64,000 bases of DNA. Origin: Merluccius polli (Eukaryota > Chordata > Actinopteri > Gadiformes > Merlucciidae). How positions within the stretch are numbered: position 1 is the first letter of the stretch; each line of letters starts with the position of its first letter. Below are positions 48,458 to 61,566 of the stretch, in pieces. The position numbers were made by a program, and so were the translations under genes. A model generated the notes under the pieces. The model worked only from the letters and a program-made list of their open reading frames with translations, did no database searches and was not told the origin of the DNA. The DNA is taken from the NCBI GenBank assembly GCA_030340625.1, contig JAOPHQ010000572.1:146001-210000 (forward strand), given 5' to 3'.

Positions 48458-48709
48458 TTAGTACATGTTGTCCTTGGTGATGGAGGTGTGTGTGGTGGTG
48501 GAGTCGTCGGGGAGGGAGCCGCGGCGGCTGGCTCGCGGCCGGCAGCGCAGCAGGTTCTGCAGCTCCCTGGACACGCTGCTGGAGAAGGCCGTGTAGATCC
48601 AGGGGTTGGTGCACGAGTTGAGACTGGCCAGCAGCATCAGGATGGTGAAGGCCACGCCTGGCATTGGGGCACACACGCAGACACACACACACACATACAC
48701 ACACATACA

Positions 48710-48750
<41 letters not shown>

Positions 48751-48818
48751 ATGCATGCACACACACACACACACGTGCGCAGACACGCACACACACACAC
48801 ACACAGATACGCACGCAG

Positions 48819-48859
<41 letters not shown>

Positions 48860-48966
48860 GACACACATACCGCACACGCACGCACACACAAACACACACA
48901 CACACACACCCACACACATACACACACACACACACGCATACACACACAAACACACACACACACACA

Positions 48967-49009
<43 letters not shown>

Positions 49010-49057
49010 ACACATGCATGCACACATACATACACACAAAAAAGCACGCACACACAT

Positions 49058-49089
<32 letters not shown>

Positions 49090-49103
49090 GCATACACAAA
49101 CAA

Positions 49104-49136
<33 letters not shown>

Positions 49137-52049
49137 AATGCATACACATATTCACACAGACACACAGGCACACACACGCACACACACAATTTTTACAATA
49201 TTGTCATATATACAAATGTGCCCACAAGAATGTACACACAAGAAACACACACACACCCACTCATCTCTAAGTACAATAACATGCCATTTCAACTGAGACA
49301 AGCATAAACATCAAATAACCTCATTCATTTCAAATTAAACAATTTACAATTATTGTTGAACCCTCTGGTTACCCCCTGGGCCGGTTACGTGGACCATCAA
49401 CATTGTTCTGCTCGGACCGTACAATTTGTTGCTTCCTTTGGCCATTTTGTCTGTTCTATTAATACATCTCTACGTAATAACCACAACATGAATATTGCAC
49501 TTTTGCCAAATCTCAGTGCTGATTTACAAACTGATTTGACAATGACATTGCTGATTAACAGCCAGGCATTGTCCTTGTGCAGGGGGCTCCTGGCCTCTTT
49601 GTGTGTGTGTGTGTGTGTGTGTGTGGTCATTTCCATCTTGAGCGTGCACGCGCTCTTGGGTGTGTGTGTGTATGCATTTGTCGTACATCCTTCGGAGTGT
49701 GTCTGTGAATGTCATTTCTGCTGTGTGTGCGCAGACTGCAGGAACCGAACATTGTTTATGACAGGGCAACATCTGGCAAGGTTGTACTGCGGCAGGGGGC
49801 CTAAACGTATACGCAGCCCTGAGACATGACCCTTTGTTTCAAATGAAAGGGAAAACACCCAATAGCAAACACAATTAGCCTTGTGGCTATGCTGTTCCTT
49901 TGCTTAATTTGTGACAACACCAGCACGGACGTCAGCAGATCAGATGCTCTCTTCCTGACTAAGAATAGAAATACCAGACAGGGGCCTGCGATCTTATCCA
50001 GAGGTTTCTGGTAGTAGATCAAAGAAAACATTTTTCTTGGCCGCATCACGCCGGCCGTATATTTTAATCACTTTCAACTGCAACTTAGGGAGGTGTTGGG
50101 TTTTTCTGTGGAGTAACAAGACGGATCACTTTCCAGGCAGCTGCCCTGGAGTGTGTGATAGAAACGCGTCGGTGTAAGACGAGAAATGTGTCGGTGTAAG
50201 ACGATAATTTCACGCAAGGGGGAACCTCTCGGTGGGTTTTTTCGCGGGGGCGTGGCTCACCTTGGTCGGGAGGGTTGGGGTCCCAGGCCGCCCACAGCTG
50301 GACAATGAAGAAGGGCGACCAGCAGACGGTGTAGACCAGGACGATGACCAGCGTCATCCTCACGGTCTTGGACATGGCCTTGGTGATGCTGGGCGGCTGC
50401 TGGCTGGGGGGCAGGGGCGGCACGTAGTCCAGGGAGCAACGGGGGGAAATCCCGGCGGGGCAGCTGGCGGTCCCGTCGCAGAACGGTGACTCTTCGCGGT
50501 AGCGGCCGCTGTTGCCGGGCGGCGGGGAAGTCTCGGGCGGACCGGGGCGCCTGACATGGCTCTCAGAGCCGCTACATTGATGTTGTTGTTGTTGTTGTTG
50601 TTCTCTCATCGCCGCCGATGTTGTTGTTGTTGCTGTTGTTTGTTCACCCTGACAACTGTTGCTGTACTGGGTGGCAGGGGCGGCGTAGTCATAGCATTCC
50701 CCCGCCTTATTACTGTGTGTGTAGGAGCCAGAGGTGTTGTTATTCACGCCCTTCAAACACGATCCTCCTCTGGCCTCTCTATTCCCCACCGCGCCTCCTC
50801 CTACCCCACCACCTCCTCCTACACCTGCTCCTCCTCCGCCGGACCCCTGCCTGGCGCGCTCCCTGGCGCGTTCCGCGTCCTTCTTGAAGCTGTGGAAGCG
50901 GAAGAGAACGCCGTTCTTCTTCAGCTCGGCCGCCACCATCCTCTCCGACTTCAGGTAGATGTTGTTGTGGATCTCGCGGAAGATTCTTATCTGTGAAATA
51001 GTGTTTCATGTGTAAAGGGGGGATTGTCCTCGAGATGACAGCATCATAAACAACATTGTCGTTAAAACCTGCATGCATGAGACACGTAGGGGTTACTGAT
51101 TTATGACCGATTGACAGATTAAGATGTTTGGCTTTTACAATATATTGTGAAAACCACCGCGTTATTGATTTCCTGCTGCATGCGATGTGGTGAAAGAAGA
51201 TGAATGGATGCGAAAGAAATAGAGAGCCACAAAAAAGCCTCACACGTTTTCTGTGGTACTTTGACATTCGCTATTCCTTGCCACTAACATTATAATGCCA
51301 CTGAATCCTTGCCAGTATTAAATATTATATCCATATCATGTGATATTACATCCTTATTTTATGTGAATAAACAATTACGGCATTTTCTCACCATGAACAA
51401 TTTGCGGAAAATTTTCCCTTCTTACTGACAAATGCTGATGAAATGCTGTCATCATAATAAAATGCTGTTTTTATTAGGCTTGGCATTTCTCTGCTACTTG
51501 GCTTCCCTTGAATACAGCTGTGTGCAGGTGGGATGGGTCTGAATCATAGATTATAAAGGCCTTAATATACCCACGTTGAGACCAACATTTCACAGGACAA
51601 TGGACCCGAACCTGAAGCTGTGTGCCTAGCTGAAGTGCACTGTGTGCACATAGTCTGCTGGCGTCTCGATTAAATGCAACGCATTCAAAACCCAGAGAAC
51701 ACAATCACTTCCGCCTTTTTATCTGTGCGAACGAATAAACAGTGTCGGGGTGACGTCACTAAATTTGACATGTAAATATTATCACAGTCAAATAATAACC
51801 AGGTACAGTGGAGGACGCCGTGTATTTGACTCGCTGAGATTCCCTGCTCCCAGGGGCCGCTCCAAGAGAAGGGCAGATTTTCGGACCAGCTGGCCCAGCA
51901 GAGGTCCTCCAAGTGTTGTGTTAATTAGGAAAAATAGCCGGGCCCCAGAAAATATCTTTCCCTAAATAGAGCAGCGGATCCCGATGGGACGCAGCCCAGA
52001 ATGTCCCCTCTCTGGAGGGTTTCTGGACAATGCCAAGCAGCATTGCCAT

Positions 52050-52118
<69 letters not shown>

Positions 52119-52547
52119 CACACACCCACAGACACACAGCCACCTCGAGGCGTTATCAAGCGACTTGGCAACTGCTGACCCCCACTGACGCCAACCACCG
52201 CCACCAACCGCCCCTTCCCATAAGCCTCCACACAAACCCTGCATTCTGGTCATTCCAACAGGCTGGCTTGTAGGTGTGCTGTGCCCACCAGCACTGAGCC
52301 AGGGCAGAGAGAGAGAGAGGGGGGGGGGGGGGGGGAGTGATTATTACCTGGCAGACGGTGATGATGAGTACGGGCAAGACGAAGACGGCAACGGTCATCC
52401 AGGTGATGTAGGCCTTGAGGCCCCAGGTCTCGGCAAACTGGCCCCAGCACTCGTACTCCCCGGGTACGATCTCGGTGCGGGAGAAGATGAAGACCTGGTG
52501 ACCGGGGGGGGGGGGCATGGGGAGAGAGAGAGAGAGAGAGAGAGTAT

Positions 52548-52597
<50 letters not shown>

Positions 52598-53945
52598 AGA
52601 AGGGGTGATCAGCGGGAAGGCATACATGATTCCCTGGTACCCCCCTCTCTCCCATCAGTCACACACTCCTGACCTCACCGGTCTAATTATAGGGCGACAT
52701 CTTGAGTTCTGGCGTGGGGGCATGGGCGATAACGCACCGCTGAGCTCTCGTTTCCTCCCAGCACCAGCGTGTCAATGTGTGTGCATCTGTGTTTGTGTGG
52801 GTGTGGGTGTGTGTGTTGGGGTGGTGGGGGGGGGGGGGGGTCTGTGTGTGTGTTTATGTGTGTGTGTGTGTGTGTACGTTTCTGTGTGTGTGTGCATGCC
52901 ACACACGCAGGCGCGTACTGTATATGTCTGCGGCAATGCATTTGTATCTGCATTCCTCCCTCACTCTCTACCTGCGGTAAGCTGAGGATCAGTGACAGGG
53001 CCCAGGCCACCATGATGGGAGTGTTCCAGCGGGACATGGTCCCGCCCCGGTAGGCCTGCAGCGGGCAGCAGATGGCGTAGTGCCGGTCTACCGTCATGGC
53101 AACTATCATGTAAGACGACGCAAACATGCCAACGATCTGCAAGTACTTGACGGACCGGCAGAGCAGGTCCGGACCCTGGAACCTCTCTGTGATGTCCCAC
53201 ACCAACTGGGGTAGCACCTGGGGGGAAAGGGAGGGGACAGGGAACGGGGGGGGGGGGGGGGGGGGGGGGGGGGAACGTGAGCGTGTGTGTGTCTTGTGAT
53301 AGAAACAGATAAATGACATCCAAATATGTTGATGAATATGTTCCAGGGTGCAGGGTGCAACGAAGCATACAAGTCAGCAGGCGTTTGCGAAGTGATCATT
53401 AACTCGCTAGCTGTCAGTGCCGGGCCGTTATGAACGAAACCAAAGCGCTTAATGGCAATGTTGACCGATGTAATTTGTCTTCATTAGCTTCATTAGTCAG
53501 CAGCTATCGCATACCGGACGCCATTGTCGACAAAGCCCGAGAATTCGTGCAATGCCGCTTCCTCACCATCACTGACCTGAAAGAAGGCCACCACGAGGTC
53601 GGCCACGCACAGGTTGACCATGAACAGGTGCATGGGCGCGTTCTGCTTCCTCCTGCGCAGCAGCACCCAGAGCACAAAGCTGTTCCCCAGGGTGGTGAGG
53701 GCCAGGATCAGAGCCAGCACCGTGATCTCGGCCCGCGCCAGGCCCACATCTCTCACCCGGGGCTGGGCCAGCGTGTGCGGCGTGGCCGCCGAGGAGTTCT
53801 CCGGGAAAGCCCCGAAGGACCCGCCGCCATGCGACGCGTTGAGGGAGTTGAGCTGGGACAGGAAGGAGGAGTTGGTCTTTTCGACGGCCTCGGTGGAGAA
53901 GAGAGTTAACCCATCCCAAAGGGTCTCGCGGCTGATGCTTTCCAT
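48458..53945 (-). CDS. avpr2-like: V2-type vasopressin/vasotocin receptor (5 coding exons)
   Basis: A class A GPCR for arginine vasotocin; V2 types couple to Gs and cAMP. Exons in gene order: 53577-53945, 52972-53217, 52348-52494, 50261-50990, 48458-48657. The product is 563 residues (human AVPR2 371). Seen: three N-glycosylation sequons (Asn25, 36, 50); TM1 with GNS; AxxDL in TM2 (VADLVVAFFQVLPQ); D167-R-H (the DRH form typical of V2 receptors); Cys143-Cys221 pair; TM6 KTVRMTLVIVLVYTVCWSPFF; QLWAAWDP; NPWIY in TM7; Ser/Thr-rich tail. The third intracellular loop is about 200 residues (about 255-458), encoded in exon 4, with RIFREIHNNIYLKSERM, charged helices and Gly-, Asn- and Gln-rich stretches; short in human V2. 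It is therefore probably one of the extra V2 subtypes of fish. Gene order next to arhgap4 matches human AVPR2. The start is the first in-frame ATG before the glycosylated N-terminus. Confidence 0.92.
48668..49192 (+). repeat. Long degenerate CA tract (avpr2-like intron 4)
   Basis: About 525 nt of CA repeats interrupted by TACA, GCACG and AAACA variants. On the sense (minus) strand it is a TG-rich tract that ends about ten bases before the acceptor of the last coding exon. Confidence 0.95.
52051..52128 (+). repeat. (CA)n microsatellite, avpr2-like intron 3
   Basis: About 30 CA copies, then a few CGCA/CCCA variants, within intron 3. Confidence 0.95.
52319..52335 (+). repeat. (G)17 run beside the donor of avpr2-like exon 3
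   Basis: A homopolymer that reads poly-C on the transcript, starting within about a dozen bases of the intron 3 donor. A (G)12 run at 52504-52515 lies just before exon 3 and (GA)n fills 52519-52592. Confidence 0.95.
53246..53273 (+). repeat. (G)28 homopolymer, avpr2-like intron 1
   Basis: An uninterrupted G run of about 28 nt, about 30 bases before the exon 2 acceptor in the transcript sense, where it reads poly-C. Its true length is uncertain because such runs are hard to sequence. Confidence 0.85.
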
Positions 53946-56900
53946 GCCTGGAAGACGGATGAAGTGCTAACATGTTACAGGCAGGCCTCACAGTGTTGAG
54001 TCTTGTATTGCCTGCGCTTACAATAACAATAAAAAAACAAGTACAAAGCAATACCCCGCGGAAACAAACCCACGTTTTCCCTGGTTCGGCCATGGGATTC
54101 TGGTATGCTCCAATTTCACCAAACTTGCACATTATAAACACTGCTAATATGCTTTGATTGCAATCATCAGGAATTAAACTCAGCAGTAATACCAATGTTT
54201 CTAATGGCTTGGCATACTTTTGGTTGGCATAAGCCCACACCAGCAACTCTCTTTACGGCTGGAACAAAATGAAAGTATGTAGCGCGATAACGTTGATATA
54301 TGGACGGTAGGATATTGGGTATGTACATTGGATGGTGTAAGGTCTTTTGCAAAAGTGCTTCAGCGTGTCTGTTTGTTCATCTGTCCCAGCATCCCACTCT
54401 GTTTGACGCAAATCCTGGTTTGGCTTGTTTTCTTTTTTCATACTTTCTCAACTTTGATTTGACAGCTTTTCCCTCTATCCCACGATTTATATTCCTTCAC
54501 CTTCGCTCTCAATTTCTCCCATCCCTCACTTACCCCATACATTCCTGTGGACTCTTCCTCCTCTGTCCCCCCCCCCTCCCACCCTTTCTCTCTCTCTCTC
54601 TCTCTCTCTCCCTCTCTCTCTCACTTTCCTGTGGACGTGCTATTTTATCTCCCTCTTTCTCTCCATCCTGATGCACAGTTTATTTTCCCTCATTTATAAA
54701 TAAATTGTTGAACAATAAATAAAAACGGTTCTGAATTAAAGTTAGTAATGTGAGACCCAGAGTCGTGGGATTGGGGGCAGCGAGTACCAAGTAAACAGCA
54801 TGTAGCAAACGGTCCAGAGACTAGAGACAAGCTGGGAGGAAGACGAGGAAGCAACGATGGAGTTGTGAAGGGAGGTTGACCCGAGGGGTAAACGCCTGCC
54901 AGGAAAAGGTAAGAGAATAAGGAGTGGAACGATGGCGCGATAAGGCAAGTCAAACCTAAAGAAAGACATGTGGTGTTATCGGGAAACACGCGATGATTGA
55001 GGCCAAAGTAACCATTCGTATCAACGGTATCGCGGCCTGGATACTGCACTGCTGCACACGTAGAGGTGGATGGACGCTTGCCCAGGGCGTTTCCCATTTC
55101 TCTTAGTAGACACAAAAAAAACTGAAGCTAAAGTAGATTTATTTCGTAGTATAATTTAATGGGACGATCAATCGGGAGATTGCTGGTCCTGCGTACTTAT
55201 CCCTGACACTGAAGCCAATTCCGCTAGTCATAGAGCCGGGCCTCCTAGCCGCTGAGCCAGCGAAACAAAAAAAACCAGTTACATTAGCAAGTGCTAAGTG
55301 CGAGCTTTGCTGCTGGAATGTATGAAGATGATTACATGACAAGCCGGGCCAGCTGGACGCCACTCCTGCCTGCCACTACAGTATACAGCGGTGGGGGAAA
55401 CAGAAGGCATTCAGAGAGGAATCACCCCGAATCTTTGGTGTGTGTGAGCATTAAGGCATGGACATCGAGAACATGCCCTGCATTTAGAAGAGCGCCTCTT
55501 AATTACTTGTATGGTTTCTGCGTGAACTCTGAGGTTAAAGGGAGTGTCATAATTCTACAAATAATGGTTTAAAGCTGGAATGTGTTTACAACAAGATATT
55601 TCCGCTATCTAATAAGTAAATGCATTGCTTTCCATTTCTTAGGACTGGATGGGCGCTATGGCTATACGCCGGAATATACAAGGCATCTTTCCTCCTCCCC
55701 TGCAGTCCTCCACAGTGTAATTGCATTTGCAATTTGCCCTTGTAAATAGTTTTCGATGTCATATCGAGATTTAATGTACCCTGTTCGGAGCAATTGACCT
55801 CGATGTAGACTGTAGTGTAATGGTTTCTTTGTCATAAAAAATAATTGAGTAAAACACACCCATTTATTTTACTCATATGCTGTTTTTTAATGGGACATTT
55901 CAGAATGATGTTATGTTTATGCAACTTTCTGCTCTATAGAGTTTCTACTCTATATTCTATAATACGTTTTTTTCATTTTAATAGAAATTGTTAAATGTTA
56001 AATCAACACTCAGCTGGATTGTTGGAGTTTTCCCTGGGGCTACTATGCATGATATACGGGATAACCTTTTTGCTCATAAATAACCTGTAGTTTAACAGAA
56101 AAGATTAGATCTATCCTTAATTGATTATAGTATAAATATGGAAAATAATACATTTGTTTTCATCTAGAGACATATAGGGAATGTCATGTTGTTACAGTGA
56201 GCATCAGCTCCACATCAGACATTTAGGAGAATTACTTTCTCCTGAACTCTAGAGGGACATATTGAATTCTCTCCAAATATATTTATGTCTCATTTATATG
56301 ATGGATGCATCCAAAAAATCAGGATGGATTGTCTTCAAATTGCAGAATGGCTGGATGACAGTAGACCCACACAAAAAAAACCATTTGGCTCCACCATGGT
56401 CCCGTCCTCAGAGGAAAATTCCTTGAACTGAAGTTACACGGCAAAAGTAAATAAGGTCTGAAGACTTACACTGTGTCCACTTTAATATAATCCTGTACAT
56501 ACGCACACAGACTCTTGGAAAATCTATTATGCAGTAGCTGCTTTTTCTTTTTGTGGGACACAAGCAAAGTACAGTGCTACCCACTCTTGACCCAACTTCC
56601 AGTATTGGGTAAAAAGAAAAAAGGCAAATGATTCCATTTTATTACTCTGGATTGCAGATAGGATCTCTTATAGTGCAGCTGCTGCTTCTGTTCAGCCCTC
56701 AGAGCTTCCCTCCCTAAGTGATGAGTCAGTCACTCTCGGCCTTGCCTTCCCTCGATCCAATCCCCCCCCAGCCACTAAATCAGCACTAGTCCATCCGCTT
56801 TAGGACTCCTTCCGTTCTCCTCACACACCATCCATCCCCATGCCCTCCAGCCCCCGTATAACCTCTTTGTAAACGCACGCATCGCTTGGGCTTTCTTTTT

Positions 56901-58254
56901 TTTTTGGGGGGGGGGGGGGGTGACCACAACACATGTAGTAGAGCCGCACGGGATAACATTACAGCTAACTTTTCCATCCTACCTTGTCGCCACCTTGTTT
57001 TTTAGTGCTATTGTTGTTGTGCGGCCAACTTTACTTGGAAGGCTGCAATAGGGGATGTTGGGGTTGAAATGTATAGGCTGCTGGATAGAGAGCTACAATC
57101 CTGGCCTTAGGTCACTGCAGGATAAACTTTAGGCCTCGCGTTTTTCTGGCATTTGATCCACGCTAAACACTATATCTACAATGTTTTATATTGGGCTCTT
57201 GTTTTATTGTGATTTCATTCTCCGCTGAATTCTACAGTACAGAACTTTGTGTTTTGCGCCAATGTTTAAACTGCACATTGGCCAACTGACGTAAGTTTTA
57301 AAGTGCTCTATAAATAAATGTGATCTGTATTCATCTATTCTACTTTGAACTTTAACTTATATGAAGTTGGTGAATAACCCTGCTTACTTCTTATATGACG
57401 CCCTTGTTTACAGTAGAGTGAGAGTGTGTGTGTGTGTGTGTCAGACTGGATGGACCTGTAAAATGGCAGGGGGAAGGACAATATGTGCCCTAACCTGGTG
57501 CCCAGGCAACAGCAGCACAAAGCACAGCCACAGGAGGACTTAACATCGTCCAAGTTGTTTGTTCACGTCAGTATCAGTATTAGCTCTCCGACCTGAAGCC
57601 TCTGACCTGGGGCTCGCCTGTCAACGGCTCTCCCTCACACACCACTCCTCACTTCTCACCACGCTCATTGTTCTCTAAAACCTATAGCTCTCTGTTTCTC
57701 TCTCTCTCTTTCTCTCTCTCCCTCTCTCTGTCTCTCTCTTTCCCCCCCCCTCACCTGTTTCATTTCTCCTGGTTTTATTTTCCATGGTGCGTTCATGTTA
57801 TCCGCTTCTTCCGCTGCCTCCTCTGCTTCCACCTCTACTGCCCCCTTCCAGCGGCATCTGGCTGTCATTTACGCCTTGAGAGGCAATGGAAATGGTTGCT
57901 GATGTGAATGCGGCTTCTCATTTAATTCTGATTAGTGTTCTCATTGGTTAAGTTGCAGCAAATCTAATCCGACAGTACCGGAGAGGCTTGCTTTCCAGTC
58001 CTACGCGGCTTCCCCTGGTCATGTCAAATGACGTTATTTACATACCAATCAATAGTGCATTAGTCACCAAAGACCCGAATGAATCACGTTATATTTCACA
58101 TGCTGGCCTGTGGACCGTCATCCACAAGCTAGAGCAGATGCCCACACTCACTCTCTCCTTCAGTCTAACGTCGTATCATTCATGTGGCGCCCACATATAT
58201 AAAGCACACGGACACAGACACATATTCAGGCATACACACACACATGTATGCATG

Positions 58255-58296
<42 letters not shown>

Positions 58297-59737
58297 CACA
58301 CATACACATGCACACATGCATTGCACGCACACGCAAGCACACACACACGCATATATATACTGTAGATTTACTGTGTGTGAACAAGACACTTCAATGCCAA
58401 ATGCATACGCTATTATATTATTAGAATTATTTCTATATATATTTTGATTTCAATTTGGCTGGACGGGAGAACACTTAAAGCTTCAAGAGTGAATTCTGAA
58501 GGTGGCCTTGTTGTGTGCCTTGTGCCCTTCCTTGATTTATGAGCTGTTTTCTCTCTCTGCCTTCACGTGGTCGTGTAAAAACCCTGCAGGAGAACCAGGT
58601 GGACAACCGTGTCCTTTGGTTATTGCTACCCAAACGACTCATTAAATGGTAATCATAGGGGACCACACCTCATTGCGCACAGACTGATACGATCATTTCC
58701 TGACCACATTTCAGTGTAACTTTTCGTTCCTTTGTGCGACTGCTTTGGGAGTTTGTACTAGTCCCCCCCCTCGGTGGACAGTTGAAGGGGGTCCAAGTCC
58801 TTATCTTTGCCGTTAAAGGACCCGTTCTCATTCAATGTTTTTCTTGTTATGTATCATTAACCAGTGGACTGCCGGCCAACACGTGTCTCCACACTACTAC
58901 TGTGTGGGCCACTCAGAGGTTAATCTCCTAAAGATACGCTTGAAACAGAGGCGCAGTGTTCGCACAAACAAACAACCACAGGCCAGACAAAACCCCCGCC
59001 AACGCAGCGGAGATCTTGTGCCACATCCATACGGCGATGAAATACATCCCGGAGCAGACGAAATAGAGCTTGAAAAACAATGATGATAATAATATCTTTT
59101 CCCGATGGAAAGTTGTATCCACAATTACAATCAAGGAAGTTATTTTGAGAATACCATACGAATGTGCCAAACAGAGAAAAGGCAACTAGGGAACCGTATG
59201 GTCTGTGGAAATGAACGAAACAAGAGGAAAAACAAAGAAACTTGGCTCTCTTGACATCCAGGTGGTCTGAAGCAGACTAATGACAATGCCATACACTGTG
59301 TTATTGACCGAATTTGCATACTGCTAAGATTGTCTTTAATGTTTCAGCAATTATACTTGATGATGAGACTGTCTCAAATTGCTCTACTAAAGAGTTGGAA
59401 TAGTGCCCTTGTATTGACCATATTATTATACTGTAAACCATAGCCTTGTTATTTATTCCAGTTAATTTATTGAAAGAGCTGAAGCTTTGAAGTGGAGGTG
59501 TAGAGGTGTATGCACAACAAACACGCTCCCTCTTCAAAGTTGCTACGCCTTAATATTGTTATAAAATACGGGCATAAATATGAACACTTTGAAATAAGAT
59601 GCGAGCAAATGTGCATAGACACGCACAGGACCACAATCAAGCACAGCCAGGTACACACAGACATTTGCATATGTAGACACACACACACACACGTACACAC
59701 ACACACACACGTACACACACACACACACACACACTCA

Positions 59738-59773
<36 letters not shown>

Positions 59774-60967
59774 GGAGGTAAGAAGAGCACCCCAAGGTGA
59801 GTGTACGCCTTCCGCTCTGTCAACTCACCTTGTTGTCAGTGCATGGTAGTCCTCTTGACACGGGCCCCTCTCTCTCACGCGTAATGTGTCTGAGACTGGG
59901 ACAAAGTGGCGGACCGTTAGCCCCCATTACCATCAGCTTGGATTACACCAAACATCACCTCAACTGCTGTCAGCTTATCATCATATGTCATCATATAATT
60001 GCTTGCCATTAATCTTTTCATGTGTGCCTTTTGATGGCATGCTCGTTCAAATTACAGTACATTTGTGCATGTGTCGTGTGCACTTATGTGGGCTGCAATT
60101 TATGGCTGTCGGGCATTAGCAATGTAGATATTTAATATAACACAAAACGACACCATTTTGTGATTACAGGAAAAAAAACGTTTTTTCTGCTGATCTTTGA
60201 ACAGCAAACAAACCCTTGTGGCTCCTTCCAGGGCTGGATTTTTCCATTCTCAGCACATTAATGCAGTAATATATACTGTACATGTCTTGTTGTAAATACT
60301 AGCACATTCTGAAAATGGACTTTGCAGTTATACATTTTATTACACTTAAAAATGTTAACATTCAATTTCATTTTTTGTAATGTTTTATGCTGTTATTGCA
60401 GTGCATTTTGTACTTCATTAAATTGTTTTGGGATATTTTACTGTCTTAAAATAGATATATCTTACATGGTCACATGGAAAATAACTTAATATAATTCAAT
60501 CACATTTCCTCTGAAACAAATGTGAGAGGACAGACATGTGACCAAGATAGTGGGGTAAACAAATCTATTCCCAACTACACTAAGTAGTGTATATATATAT
60601 ATATATTTTTTTTTTGAATAATTTAATATTGTCATTATTATTATCATGATTATGATTATGACAACGGTTAGGATTATGATCATTAGCATTATCATTATCG
60701 TTATTATTATTATTTTTATTATTGTTGTCATTATTATTATTTTTATTATTTTTTTAATTATTATTATTATTATAACAACATCAGCAATACGACAAAACAA
60801 GCTATTTACTTACTTCTATAGTGCCTCAACAACAGACCACCAAAATCTTCTGCTCGCAAAATGTACACATCCTTCAAAGCCAATGTCAATATTGACTGTC
60901 AGAAACAGTTGAATTGGAAATGACTCGGACATCCAATAAAATATAAAAGCTTGCTGGTTGGGGAGGA

Positions 60968-61044
<77 letters not shown>

Positions 61045-61260
61045 CTCAAGGTGATGGCAACGTCCCAGTGGATAGACTTCCCCACTCTATATAGATCAGA
61101 GAGGAATCAATTCCTGTGCACATGTGTGTCCAGTGCTCCAAGTGTGTCCCATGAGGGCTCCTCTTCTGTGCAGTGTTGTCTTCAACGCCGGCAGCACTGA
61201 ATGTGAGCTCCGTCTCGTCTCGGCCGACCCCTCCTCTCTCCCCAAACTATCCCCTCCTAC
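53946..61260. other. Upstream region of avpr2-like, no gene seen
   Basis: Includes the promoter side of avpr2-like, but no clear TATA or CpG cluster was assigned. Otherwise AT-rich DNA with simple repeats: CT at 54585-54622 and 57694-57740, poly-G at 56906-56920, CA at 58256-58292 and 59679-59768, a TTA-rich block at 60616-60778. No open frame shows a recognisable domain. Confidence 0.5.
60972..61041 (+). repeat. (TC)35 microsatellite
   Basis: A pure TC run of 70 nt, about 250 bp upstream of the promoter-like cluster at 61290. Confidence 0.97.
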
Positions 61261-61289
61261 TGGGTCAAGTAGCCTGTCCTCTCGCAGGG

Positions 61290-61337
61290 GGGGCGGGGCC
61301 ACACCCAGGAGAGAAAGGGTGGGGGGAAGGTATATAT
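61290..61337 (+). promoter_or_regulatory. GC-box plus TATA-like promoter candidate
   Basis: GGGGCGGGGCC (61290-61300) and a CACACCC box are followed 30 nt later by GGTATATATGGC (TATA core at 61331). Spacing and order are those of a plus-strand RNA polymerase II promoter, with a start expected near 61360. No coding exon follows within the window, so any gene would have a non-coding first exon; in human Xq28 the neighbour at this place is L1CAM. Confidence 0.35.
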
Positions 61338-61504
61338 GGCTGGCCGTCCACATACCTATGGAGTGCTGGAACTGCACAAGGAAGGAGAGAGATAGAGCGA
61401 GAGAGATAGAAGCAGTGCCTGAGAGAGAGAGAGAGAGAAGCAGTGCCTGTGAGTGTGTGTCTGAATGAATGGGAGATTACATAATTTACATAATGGATGC
61501 AGCT

Positions 61505-61507
<3 letters not shown>

Positions 61508-61562
<55 letters not shown>
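61508..61562 (+). repeat. (AT)27 microsatellite
   Basis: A pure AT run of 55 nt between GA-rich stretches. Confidence 0.97.

Positions 61563-61566
<4 letters not shown>

Noticed and set aside
48344..49307. Open frames up to 308 codons over the CA tract
   Set aside because: Simple-repeat artefacts in the receptor intron.
48458..53945. Oxytocin or V1-type receptor
   Set aside because: DRH instead of DRY/DRC, QLWAAWDP and the arhgap4 neighbour support the V2 type.
58897..59185. Hydrophobic 85-codon minus-strand open frame that might be a membrane protein
   Set aside because: No family resemblance, no splice or start support; overlaps other chance frames.
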